Source of the DNA: Neurospora tetraspora
Taxonomy: Eukaryota > Ascomycota > Sordariomycetes > Sordariales > Sordariaceae
Direction: 5' to 3'
DNA length: 64,000 bases
Assembly (NCBI RefSeq): GCF_033439725.1
Contig: NW_026944391.1
Span: 1,612,001 to 1,676,000, forward strand
Under the pieces are notes generated by a model. That model was not told where the DNA came from and did no database searches. It saw only the letters and a list, made by a program, of their open reading frames with translations. Both the position numbers and the translations under genes were made by a program. The number at the start of each line of letters is the position of its first letter. Within the stretch, counting starts at the first letter, position 1. This document shows, one piece after another, positions 1-10,264 of the stretch.

Positions 1-1930
1 CAATAACAGCTATGCCTGTGGAAACAGTAAGTTGTTGAATGGCATACTAAAAGATGAGCTGGGGTTTCAGGGGTTTGTGATGAGTGATTGGTTGGCTCAA
101 CGAGCGGGCGTGAGTACGACGTTGGCGGGGCTGGATATGACGATGCCGGGTGATGGACTGAGGTGGGCGAACGGCCAGAGTCTGTGGGGGAAGGAGTTGA
201 GTAGGGCGGTGCTGAACGGGAGTGTCCCGGTGGAGAGGATGGATGATATGGCGACGAGAGTGGTGGCCGCTTGGTATCAGATGGGTCAGGATGACGAGGA
301 GAAGTGGCCGAGGGATAAGGGGCCGAACTTTTCGAGTTGGACGAGGGAGAAGATGGGGGTTATGAGCCCGGGGAGTCCGACGGAACAGGAGGAGGTGGTG
401 GTTAATCAGTTTGTGGATGTGCAGGCGAATCACTCGGTTATTGCGAGGCAGGTGGCGGCTGAGGGGACCGTGTTGCTGAAAAATGAGGGTGCTGTCTTGC
501 CTCTCACCCGAGAAGGAGTACGCAAACGCCAGAACACCAACACCACCTCTGACAAGCTCAAGATCGGCATCTTCGGTGAAGACGCCGGCCCCATCCCCGG
601 TGGTCCCAACTCCTGCAAAGACCGCGGCTGCAACCAGGGCACCCTAGGGTCCGGCTGGGGTTCGGGAGCAGTCGAATTCCCTTATCTCGTCACGCCTATC
701 GAAGCTCTCCGCAAGCAGTTCGATTCGTCAAAGGTTGAGCTGCACGAGTACCTATCCAACCAATTCCCTGCATCAGCCTCCGAGAAGGCGGTGGTCCAAG
801 ACCTCGACCTCTGCCTCGTCCTCGTCAACGCCGACGCCGGCGAGGGCTTCACGGCGTGGGAAAACGTCCGCGGCGACCGACCTGATTTGTTCCTGCAGAA
901 GAACGGCGACTTGCTCATTCAACAGGTAGCAGCCAAGTGCGGCGGCGGGTTCAGCGATGTTGTGGTTGTCATTCATGCTGTCGGACCGGTGGTTATGGAA
1001 CGCTGGGTTGACCTGCCGCAAGTCAAAGCCGTTTTGTTCGCTAACCTTCCCGGTGAGGAGTCCGGCAACGCTTTGGTCGACGTGCTGTTCGGCCATGTCA
1101 ATCCTAGTGGACATCTCCCATTTACCATTGGCAAATCGCTGCAAGACTATGGCCCAGGCGGACAGGTCCTGTACCTCCCCAACGGCGTCGTTCCTCAGCA
1201 GGACTTCACCGAAGGGTTGTATGTCGATTATCGCTGGTTTGACAAGCACGATATCACCCCGCGCTTCGAATTCGGGTTTGGACTGAGTTACACCTCGTTC
1301 GAACTCGGTAACGCCACGGTCAAGACCGTCAGGCCCAAATCTGCCCTGCCTTTCCCTCGTCTTGATCCGCTTGTGGAACCTCCCACGTATCCGACTGATA
1401 TCCCGCCGGTCGAGGATGTTCTATGGCCCAAGGAGGGAATCAGGAAGTTGGAGAAGTATATCTACCCTTACCTCTCCGCAGATGAAGCACACAGCGCTGT
1501 GTCTGCGAGGCAGGATGGAAAGAAATACCCTTACCCTGACGGGTACGACACTCCCCAGCCTTTGAGTCAAGCAGGCGGTGACGAGGGTGGAAACCCCGAT
1601 CTCTGGCAGGTTAAAGCCAAGGTGACAGTTGATGTGCGGAATACGGGCAAGGTTGCTGGCGCTGTGGTGCCGCAGCTGTACCTCTCTTACCCCGAATCAG
1701 GTTCCGCTGTTTCTAATCAAACGTTGGACTTCCCCGTCAGGGTACTAAGGGGGTTCGATAAAGTTTACTTGGAGCCGGGAGAATCGAGACAGGTGGAGTT
1801 TAACTTGACGAGGCGAGATCTGAGCTATTGGGATGTTGGGGTGCAGAATTGGGTGATGGTCATGGAGGGGCAGTATACTTTCCATGTTGGACTGAGTAGT
1901 AGGGACTTGCCGGTGGATGTTAGATGGTAA
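1..1930 (+). CDS. GH3 beta-glucosidase, 3' part (5' end outside window)
   Basis: The frame is open from base 2 to the TAA at 1928-1930, giving 642 residues of a family usually about 800-870 long; the start lies left of the window. Family role: hydrolysis of beta-glucosides and cello-oligosaccharides with retention of configuration. The first visible residues form the segment leading to the GH3 nucleophile, the Asp of VMSDW at bases 86-88. The middle holds the alpha/beta sandwich (AEGTVLLKNEGAVLPL; LPGEESGNALVDVLFG; FGFGLSYTSFE). The last 120 residues are a fibronectin-III-like domain (VRNTGKVAGAVVPQLYL, LRGFDKVYLEPGESR). A long linker lies between FGLSYTSF and the Fn3 domain. The N-terminal barrel and any signal peptide are not visible, so secretion cannot be judged. 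No frame break is seen. Confidence 0.93.
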   Translation, partial: NNSYACGNSKLLNGILKDELGFQGFVMSDWLAQRAGVSTTLAGLDMTMPGDGLRWANGQSLWGKELSRAVLNGSVPVERMDDMATRVVAAWYQMGQDDEEKWPRDKGPNFSSWTREKMGVMSPGSPTEQEEVVVNQFVDVQANHSVIARQVAAEGTVLLKNEGAVLPLTREGVRKRQNTNTTSDKLKIGIFGEDAGPIPGGPNSCKDRGCNQGTLGSGWGSGAVEFPYLVTPIEALRKQFDSSKVELHEYLSNQFPASASEKAVVQDLDLCLVLVNADAGEGFTAWENVRGDRPDLFLQKNGDLLIQQVAAKCGGGFSDVVVVIHAVGPVVMERWVDLPQVKAVLFANLPGEESGNALVDVLFGHVNPSGHLPFTIGKSLQDYGPGGQVLYLPNGVVPQQDFTEGLYVDYRWFDKHDITPRFEFGFGLSYTSFELGNATVKTVRPKSALPFPRLDPLVEPPTYPTDIPPVEDVLWPKEGIRKLEKYIYPYLSADEAHSAVSARQDGKKYPYPDGYDTPQPLSQAGGDEGGNPDLWQVKAKVTVDVRNTGKVAGAVVPQLYLSYPESGSAVSNQTLDFPVRVLRGFDKVYLEPGESRQVEFNLTRRDLSYWDVGVQNWVMVMEGQYTFHVGLSSRDLPVDVRW

Positions 1931-2237
1931 GGGGAGGATTAGATTGGCAACAACGGTGAATCATGCCGATTGCTTGGATGATGTTATGTGGTTTTGGCTT
2001 CTTTGGGTATGTGGTTCTTCGAGCGAGTGATCGTTTGGTTCGTTTCTGTGGATGTACTGTGATACACAGATATAGGTAGCATAGCAACCTTGGTTGCTGG
2101 TTTCCGTGTTACCTTAACTTTCTATTATCTTTCTTTTCTCCAGTTGTACGGATAAATGACAACGACTCTCGACACTCCAAAAGTCCTATGGACCATTACC
2201 ACACTAACACACTGACAAACACAGCACAGGAGCCAAG
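1931..2237. other. Intergenic: 3' flank of the beta-glucosidase
   Basis: A 307-bp spacer with no recognisable gene. It should hold the 3' UTR of the glucosidase and the promoter of the small ORF that follows. No repeat or clear signal was seen. Confidence 0.5.
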
Positions 2238-2924
2238 ATGCCAGCCGTCACCGCCGTCACCGCCATGATCGCCACCCCGACGACCTCTCTCAGTACCGCC
2301 ACCCCCGTCTTCCGCCCTCCTCCCTCTCTCACCACCGTCACCCACACCGTAACCCCCCCGGCCGCCATACGAAACGATGGTTACTTCTGCCCTAGTGCCC
2401 TCTGGGCATACCACGCCTCCAAGACTCCAGACCAGTTGGGGCTACCTGAGATCTGCCCGTGGGCCCGCGCGACTTTACCTTTCGACGGATTGTGCTCCCA
2501 CGCAGCATTCGACGAAGGAGTCAATTTCGGTCATGACGAACATGACTCAACTGGGATGACGGAGCACGACATTCGTGAATTGGAAGCGTCGGCTGAAGAG
2601 AGGCGCCAAGCCTACCTCAAGAGACATCGGGAACATAACAGCGGCTTTCGAAATCGTTACCTGGCGAAGGAGGACTTCGTACTAAAGCATACAGTGAGTG
2701 AGCCCAAGGTGACGCCTCCCCAATCATGTTGTCGATCATGTGTGGCATATGCCACGCCATTACAACCTTCTTCCCATGGTCGGCATGTCCCGGAGAGTGT
2801 TCGTCGAAGCATGGTCTTGTTCCTGAGAGCAGGCATTGTGAACGGAATCGTGTGTATTCTCACTACCAGCTACATGCATAACACTGCGACTGTCTGCACC
2901 GGTCAGATGGTCGTAGCGGAATGA
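2238..2924 (+). CDS. Hypothetical protein, Thr/Pro-rich N-terminus
   Basis: An ATG-initiated frame of 228 codons with no family I recognise. Residues 1-45 are rich in Thr, Pro and Ala (TAMIATPTTSLSTATPVFRP). The centre looks like real coding sequence (YFCPSALWAYHASKT; EICPWARATLPFDGLCSHAAFD) and is followed by a charged, probably helical stretch (DIRELEASAEERRQAYLKRHR). A GTGAGT donor at about 2694 and an acceptor CGGTCAG near 2905 would remove a weakly coding part and rejoin the same frame, ending in MVVAE. The true product may therefore be about 157 residues. The four central Cys residues could form disulfides, but no signal peptide is evident. It is followed by decayed coding DNA, so this gene may itself be a relic. 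Confidence 0.45.
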   Translation: MPAVTAVTAMIATPTTSLSTATPVFRPPPSLTTVTHTVTPPAAIRNDGYFCPSALWAYHASKTPDQLGLPEICPWARATLPFDGLCSHAAFDEGVNFGHDEHDSTGMTEHDIRELEASAEERRQAYLKRHREHNSGFRNRYLAKEDFVLKHTVSEPKVTPPQSCCRSCVAYATPLQPSSHGRHVPESVRRSMVLFLRAGIVNGIVCILTTSYMHNTATVCTGQMVVAE

Positions 2925-3108
2925 TCTTGAGTGTCTGGCATGGAAGTGTCTCCAGAATGGACAAGTGAGAACAAAAAGGAAACAACAGAACCAAAAACGC
3001 CCCAGCACCCTTCGCAAGCGTTCTGCGCTTGTTGCAGCAGCTCAGCGATGTCCCTCTAATCTCCATCCCATTCTCCGTCCACATTCTTTTATTTTTGGTC
3101 AACATCAC

Positions 3109-3363
3109 CTATCATGTCCCCCCCCTCGCACTAGTCCCGCGACATCGAGGCGCAACTGGAAAAGCTGGCTAAACAACTAATATCCCCAAAGATTATCGGC
3201 ACCGACCTCGAATAGACTTTAACAATCAGAGAATTGTACCTCGCCTATTACCGTCTGACCAGCATACCCTTCGACATCCCGTCGCAACGGAGCAAAGAGA
3301 TACACCGCTTCATCGTCGAAAAGATTTCACAGCTCACAACGATACTGCGAGGTTTGGTGTTCT
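3109..3363 (+). pseudogene. Short coding-like relic, interrupted
   Basis: From an ATG near 3115, one plus-strand frame reads like protein: RDIEAQLEKLAKQLISPKI, then after a TAG codon near 3212 ELYLAYYRLTSIPFDIPSQR and EIHRFIVEKISQLTTILRG, ending at a TGA near 3361. A further TAG lies just after the ATG. The composition (amphipathic Leu/Ile/Lys helices) is unlike random translation of this DNA. I do not recognise the family. It may be a decayed gene or exons of one whose introns I cannot place. Confidence 0.3.
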
Positions 3364-3399
3364 GAGGAGTATATGAGGGCGTGAAAGGAAGATGGCGTC

Positions 3400-4850
3400 C
3401 GCTCTGGTCCTGCTCGAAGGGCGCGGGCTGGTGAGCAGCGCGAGAGGTAGTGCGCTGGAGAAGAGAGCCTCCGCGGCCCCCTCCACCTCGACCGCCACGA
3501 GCAGAAGGGGTAGTATGTTCCCCTCCTCCCATCGACCAGCCCCCTCTTACTCACAGCGTCGAGACCATGGAGGCAGCTCCACAGCTGCCTTTGGGAGTCT
3601 TGAACTTCAGTTGCAGAGGGCATTTGGCTGCGACAAACTGAAACCATCCATGTTAGCGAGTATTCCCATCCAACAGCAGTATCAAGAGAGACATTGGAAA
3701 AACGTACCTTCAAGCCGACTCGTCGGGGCGGTCTTCGCGCTCAGCGGGATTGCTGCCGCTGCCATTACCGAAATTCTCAGGGCTAATTCCCGGTACGTTT
3801 CGATGATGTCGTCCATAGGCGACTTGAACCCTAACTTGCATGGGTGTTCACTGTACCACTGGAAATCAGGCTTGTTGGCGTGCAAGTGTCGAAGGAACAG
3901 TAGTTGTTGGCGTTGGGCGACGTGACGGTGAACACATCACCGTGCGGTTTGGAGCCGGTGCATCCGCCTGGACAACTTGGCGCCGGCGTGGACCGGATAG
4001 TCATGGACTACCAGGGGCGGCGAGCTTCCTTGCGATGAGAGGGACACCGAAGTTTGCCGGTGCGGGGGCCTTCGTTGACTGAGACATTGTCATCAAGGGT
4101 ACGTAGTAAGATGGTAGACCTTCCCTTTCCAAGCTCATTGTACGCTTTAACACGGATGTTATTAGGCTTCAGGGTATCCAATGGAGAGGCCAGTGGGTGG
4201 TGTTCCTCGCCCTTCGGGGTGGTAGCTTCTTGGATGGCGTACTCAATGAACCCGTCGGCATCAGTGACGGCGCCAGGGCAGACATGGATGGCCGAGGAAT
4301 CTATTTTGCACCACCTGCGCGCGGCTGGCTCAACCAGACTTTATACCAATCGTAGAGGGTGGTGCTCAACTCTCTGCTCAGGATTTACTGGTATGCGTCG
4401 ACGATGAGCTTGCCACTTCCTGCTTCCTCCGACCCGCTCTCTTCGACTTTGCCAGACTCGTGGCTCTGGGTAGAAACAGAGTTGTCGGCCTGCCGGCTGA
4501 GAAGCTGTTCGTAGACCGGCCAGCAATTGGAGATTCGGAGGAGGCATCAAGTGCACGTGTTGGTGTCGTGTTCTGGACGGGTCCTCGTCGTCAACGTGGT
4601 TGGAAGCGGCACAGCCATGGCCTACTAAACAAGACGGTCTTTGGCTCGTGGTCGAAGCTGTTTCGGCAGGCGGAGTTAGCGATGCTCTCGTGGTAACACA
4701 TGGGAAGTAGTCGGAGTACCTTTAGCTCAAAGACAATAGAGGAAGAGACAACTTGTACAAGCTTCCGTCCATGGCTGGGCATGTCATCCGACTGTATGGT
4801 CTAGGGCGTAGAGTTGGTTGTCATCGGACTGGACAAGGAAGACAAGGCAA
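3400..4850 (-). pseudogene. Decayed multi-exon gene, family not recognised
   Basis: The minus strand shows consecutive protein-like stretches with good introns between some of them. One is at about 3640-3700 (donor GGTACGTTTT, branch GCTAAC, acceptor TTTCAG). A second begins at about 3552 (GTGAGTAAG). A third is at about 4650-4720 (GTACTC to GCTAAC to AAACAG). Coding stretches include VEESGSEEAGSGKLIVDAY (about 4400-4450), IHVCPGAVTDADGFIEYAI and NNIRVKAYNELGKGRSTIL (about 4110-4290), and DFQWYSEHPCKLGFKSPMDD (about 3810-3870). They lie in different frames separated by stops that introns do not explain, so the gene looks disabled. It could instead be active with an exon structure I failed to resolve. 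No domain is recognised. Confidence 0.35.
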
Positions 4851-5090
4851 AAGAAGGACGTTGAAATGATTGGTTGGATGATGAGAAATGGAAGACATGA
4901 TTGGTGGAAAGGAGGGCTTGTATATACCTAAGACTGGACGATGGCAATCCTCTACTTAGTACTTCCCAGAGTTGTCTCGGCGCAAGAGGAAAGAAATGTT
5001 GTCCAAGTCAGACAAACGACGGAAAGATTGGAGTTGATGTCGGGGTACGTACCTCCCAGAATTGGGGAAATCGTGTAAGGCAGTTGGAGA

Positions 5091-6460
5091 ATGCCAGAAA
5101 TCACGCCCGAGGGTGGACAAATGAACACAGCCGAAATGGGAAAATGCACTGCCTCGACCAGCTGCATGATTGGTTGGCTGGCAGCTTTGAGTGGAGCATT
5201 TGCCCATTGTCCCACCAGATCGCGATCCACTTCTGCCACTTCCACTTCCACTGTATGCCCTGAAGGTGCCCGTGACAACCCCGCCAATTCGGGGACGTGT
5301 ATTTCTTTGCCTCCTTCTTGTCCTCTTCTCCCGATTTCTTTTCTCCTTCATCATCAACTTTCCAGTCTGGTGACTCGGACTGGCAACACCCTTTGCGTTT
5401 AACCCCTTCAAGACAATCTTCTCCCGGCCTCGATCGAGAGGCCGTCCATATTCTGCAAGAATGGCCGCCGCAGCATGCTCAGCAGCCGCCAGCGTCCGCA
5501 CCTCTGTCCTCTTCTTCCGGCCTGCAATACTCGTTGCAGGAGGCGCCCTTTGACTTTGACTTTTCTTGCGATTCCTTTAACGACTACGATTTCCTTAATC
5601 AACAAGACCTTGATCTTCTGTTTCCCGACCAACAAGACCTTACATCTCTCGCCTTTTCCATCTCGACTACTTCTTGCGACACTGCAACTTCTACCACTGT
5701 CTCGCCCTTTGCGCCGTCATTACCTTTATCAACAACACAGTCGCCACTCCTCGCCGACACCAACATCCCCTCAACTGATCTCGACTTCCAACAAGGCTGG
5801 GCCGACCCTTCACCATCGGCACCACCGCAACCGCCCATGCACCTTTCCCTCGATCATCACCTCTCGTCCGACGACCCATACGCCGCTGCTTCCCTCAGCC
5901 ATGTCACCGACACGCTCTCCACCACCATGGGTCTGACCATGCCAAGTGGAAGGAACACAACAATGGGCATGGACATGTACAGGACAGCCAGCAACAACTC
6001 CGGCAGCAGCAGCATGGGCTACGGTCAACACAACAACACCTCAACCAACTCCCGCGACCCTTCCACAACGCCACCAACATCCCAAGCCACCTCATCTCCT
6101 ACCTCCAGTTCCCACCACGGGCAAGGCCACCTCTACCCCGGCCTAGCCCTCGCATCTCCACCCGATGCTTCCAGCAAGCCCAAGCGCGGCCGGCCCCCAG
6201 GCCCCAAGAAACGCGCCCTTTCTCCCACCGCCGCCGAAGCCGAGCTCACAGACTCCGAAGACATTCTGATCAAGCGGCAGCGCAACAACATTGCAGCCAA
6301 GAAATACCGCCAGAAAAAGATTGATAGGATACAAGAGCTCGAAGAGGAGGTGGACCAGATCAAGAGGGAGAGGGAGGAGTTACGGTTGATGCTGGCGAAG
6401 AGGGATGCGGAAGTGGGGATGTTGAGGGAGATGCTTGTTATGGCTAAGCAGGGGGGGTGA
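5091..6460 (+). CDS. bZIP transcription factor (5' exon tentative)
   Basis: The certain part is bases 5366-6460. A Ser/Thr/Pro-rich N-terminal half carries an acidic-aromatic stretch (FDFDFSCDSFNDYDFLNQQD) typical of activation domains. Then come an AT-hook-like KRGRPPGPKKRA and a basic region plus zipper near the C-terminus (KRQRNNIAAKKYRQKK, then IQELEEEVDQIKRE with heptad hydrophobics). Such proteins bind DNA as dimers in the nucleus. The frame contains no ATG before about 5836, downstream of clear coding sequence, so an upstream exon is needed. The best model I find joins an ATG exon 5091-5252 (donor GTATGC) to 5366 after the acceptor CTTTCCAG, giving 418 residues; the 5' exon is weak. 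The basic region has NxxAAxxYR, unlike the classic GCN4 pattern, so I give no name. Confidence 0.75.
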
Positions 6461-8361
6461 CGTACCTGAATGCTCGTGGGATTGTGGACAGGATTGCGGG
6501 TTTGGAATGGACACGGAGATATCTGTATTGGGGTTGAAGGGCAATGGATGGATGATCATTTGTTAGCAAGGCGTTCTTCGAGCTGGAGGGAAATTGGGAT
6601 GGAGGGCTATGATTCGAGACTCAGACGATGTCGGCTCTTCTTAATTGACATGTTTTTTTCCACATTGCAGCTTTGATCTGACAGCTTGGAATAGGGAACG
6701 ATGTTGCATCATTGTGAATGTGAAGCGTGCTGGTATCTGTCGTTGACTTACTTGCGATGTTTGCTTAACTCTTCGCGGTGGAGTCGACGTGATGTTCACA
6801 GATGGCGATATGAGGCTCAAAGATGGTCGATGCATCGAACTTGTGCTTCATTCTCTTCTAAACCGTCTACTTGAGGCTATTTACAACTTGTGTATTCAAT
6901 CAACAACCCGTACCCTCGGGCTTCAAACATGATGAATCATATCAGATCATCTACCATCACCGTAAGGGCGAGGTAGCACGCCGGCCGTTTATTGAGTGCC
7001 CTTGCATGCCCTACTCGTCAGCGGGATCTACAACGTATTCTAGAAGAGCCCTACTGCACGATCAACGGAGAGGATCTCGCCGGCGACCCCAAACCAGGTG
7101 ACCGGACGAGCACTCAACACCCCAGCGGCACCAGGCGGTTCTCTGGCACAGCGGATGCTCCCAGGTTCGTCGAAGAGCCGTCTTAACAGCCAGCTACTCG
7201 TAAAGCGCATCAACCCTAGGCATTCCAGATCGGGCTACAGACAAGATTCTCATACAAACATGGATGGGCTACACTATGTTGTCCGCGTTGAAGGGTTGAG
7301 GTGTCTGAGGATAAGATACCTGACCCAGCAGACTTGGCACGAGAGCGCTCAGCACGGACCTCTACTAACAGCGCCTCTGCCTTACACCGAGGACAGCTGT
7401 TAGAGGCGCTGAAGCCAGTACGATCCGCCAAACCTCTTAGAAATCGCGGAACCAAACTTTCCCGCTCTCGTCTTGTTTCGCATATCGGGCGACATGAGAC
7501 TGCCATCCCAATTGGTATGCAACTCTCACCGCGTCCCAATTGCGACGAAATAATTGGTCCCAAGTACCGATGGCTGCCACAAGACGGGATGGGATGATGG
7601 CTCATGACGCGGGATGAACCAACATGAGCCAAAATGATTAAAGATGAATCATGATAAATCATTGTTTATACTTGCACCCGGGCGTTGGCCCTGGAATTGG
7701 GGTAAAAGGTGGGGTTTGAGAGCGGACAGTGGGGCCACTGTGGGGGTAGTCCGGGAGAGCTTTATCCTTTTTGGGAGTGCACCTGTTTTAAGCTTACTTT
7801 GGGCAGAACAACCATGACGCTGTTTTGTGAGATGGAATTTGAGTAAACGTGGATGGTGAAAGCTGGAAAAGGATAATGGTGATGATGTTTGATCTCCTTA
7901 TTTTGGCGCGTTGGGACTTTTGGTCGAGAGATCGACGGGCTTCCTTCATGCCATCGTTTCCGTTGCGGCTCGGGGTTTGTGGCCCGGAAACCTGTCACTG
8001 CGACATACACTCTTTCCACGAAAGCATCTTGCACCTTCCTAGAAGTGTTGCGATCAGGGTGGAGCTTGAGGATGGGCCTTGCTTCCACGAAGGATTCTGG
8101 AAGTGGTGGGCAAGAAGAGGACCTTCTTGGCGTCAGACTTGAATCCTGACCGAAGCTGAAAAGAAGACAAGGCCACGTTTTTGTTGATGACTTGACGCGG
8201 TGGAACCGTGGGTCGTGGGTGGATGTTGATTTCTAATGTCCGCTGGTTGTGAGGTTAGTTGCGATTGCGGCGTTGGGCGTTTAAGGTTATCGCTCTTGAG
8301 TCTTGACGTCGTTGATGGGCACCTTGATGAGCTCGGATTCTGCACATTATTAATTCAGGTA
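6461..8361. other. Gene-poor intergenic DNA
   Basis: About 1.9 kb downstream of the bZIP gene. Only short frames with poor composition occur on both strands. I see no homology, tRNA or tandem array. Its right border is the MITE at 8362. Confidence 0.5.
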
Positions 8362-8516
8362 CACCGCTGTCGGCATTCAACTTGTTAGCGTGGTACCCCC
8401 ACCTTACGATATTTAGGGGCTTGGCGGTGAGGAAAGCAGCCATCTTTCGTGCGAAAAATAAGGTTAGCGCCACTTGGCCATTCACCGCGCTAACATTTCA
8501 AATGCCGGCAGAGGTG
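8362..8516. mobile_element. 155-bp TA-flanked MITE, copy 1
   Basis: A short non-autonomous element with imperfect inverted ends (CACCGCTGTCGGCATT on the left against CACCTCTGCCGGCATT on the right, read inward). Each end has a further conserved inner block TGTTAGCG. It is flanked by TA on both sides (8360-8361 and 8517-8518), the usual target duplication of Tc1/mariner-type elements. A second, inverted copy lies at 55320-55457. Size and TA flanks recall the Guest family of Neurospora, but I cannot confirm that the ends match. Confidence 0.8.
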
Positions 8517-10264
8517 TACATGCCGGAGGAGGTGTATGCCTGTTGTGATAACTGAAGATCCACACGAGGATCTGGGTTCAAGGGGTTTGCGATTCTTGAA
8601 GATTGACGTTTTGAGTCTGACAATGGCGTTTCCGGGTTGGTGCTGGTGAAGAAAATGAAAACAATTGGACGGTTACTCAATCGTGCGAACATGGAAGCAT
8701 TTATGTTTACTCTCACGACCACAGCTAAGCGCCGTCAATATCATTCATCATTGCTGTTTACCCTCCGCAAGTGAGGCTCATCACAGCAAAATCCCTCCGT
8801 CTTCAGCTCCGGCATTCGAGCCCGGGAAGGTTTTGGTGATCGGTAGAAACCAACGGCATTCACTCCGGCTCAGATTGTGTCCAAACTGAAAAGTGTCAAT
8901 TGCCAGAATCTGAGATGATCACACCCACGCGGGACCGAAGCGCACAAAGCGGCCGTGTGCGGGAAGCAAGGCCGGCTGAGACAGCGGCTGGCTGCCTGGC
9001 CAGGGCCCAAGTTCTGTGGGGCAGGGGTGAGATTGTTTTCCTCTTTTGGGCTTACAAATTCGAGCCTCCCGTCAACCCCACCTTGCCTTATCTCAGATTT
9101 TCACTTCTTTCGGTGGGAACAACAATTCCATTCCAGACATCAAATTGCGGTATCCCCGAATTGCAATGCCGCCGCAATGACTCGGAATGAATGGCGCAAG
9201 AGGGCCAAAATCTGCCATTTGTCATACCGTTCCGCACCCAAAGATCCAATGGATACCACACAGCAACACACGGGCAAACGATGAATTTAGGTTTGTGGGA
9301 GGTCTGCAAACAGCCAGTGACCCGGGAGATAACCGGCCTTTTCGGACTTTGCACGTGGATTTTCATTGGTCAGAGTCCTGTTTGCAAAGCGTCAAAAGGC
9401 ACAGACCACATATGATCAGAGACACAGCATCTGAGACGAGCAGATGCGCATGCGTGAGAAGCAGGATCAACGTGATGGTGATTCTATTTGCGCGTATACT
9501 GCATTCAGCAGACCCTGTCCCAGCAATAGACAGGACACCATGGTGGTTTCGATCTGGATCTATCGGGATCCCCTTCACGGTATCACCAATCCGTGCCGTC
9601 CAGAAACCCATCATTTCCCAATCCAGGTGGAGACCAACCTCGAGTCTCTTCCGTGATGACAATTCCAAGTTCGAGAACTCTCACAACATCTCCGGATGTA
9701 ACATAGAGATGCATCCGATATATACTCAACATGTCGTCCTATCCTTCTCAGTCATCCCATTAAGCTAAGATCAAGCACTCGACGTTGACAGCTCACAGAC
9801 ATCTGAGAGAGAAGCTGGTGCTTGCATATCTACGGGACAACGGCAAATGCACTGTTGAAGAAGCAACTAACGGCTCTCATAGACCCACCCATTGAAAAAG
9901 ACTGAAAGTGCCCGGTGTTTTTACCGTCTTTTCCGCCTTTTGTTCTTTTTTCTTTTCCCCTTTTCGGACTCCCGTATTTGGAGGCCCTGATTGGTCGCCA
10001 CTGGGATCGACAACTAACACAAGGTAGGCACACTAGTTGTGTCCATGGAACTTTCACTCTGAGTGTCGGAGATAAGTAAGACTCGATCCTTCCTGCCTTC
10101 CCTGACACGACATCGGACATTCTTGCTGACAGACTCTTTTCCAAGCAAAAGTTCCTCGCTTCTTTTTTTTTTTTTTTTCTTTCCCTAACCCTAACCATTT
10201 TCTCACCGACACACAACATCACCGCCCGTCAGATAGGCACAACCTCCACAAACGACGGCCCACC
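8517..10264. other. Gene-poor upstream region of the ABC transporter
   Basis: About 1.75 kb with no convincing gene. Near the transporter it becomes pyrimidine-rich, with a T tract at about 10161-10178 and a telomere-like repeat at 10183-10196. It probably contains the transporter promoter and leader. Confidence 0.5.
10183..10196 (+). repeat. Interstitial telomere-type repeat (CCCTAACCCTAACC)
   Basis: Two and a third copies of CCCTAA, the fungal telomere unit on its C-rich strand, lie 69 bp before the ABC transporter ATG and directly after an 18-bp T tract. In other fungi such telo-boxes in promoters or leaders bind Myb-type factors. A role here is inference. Confidence 0.6.
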
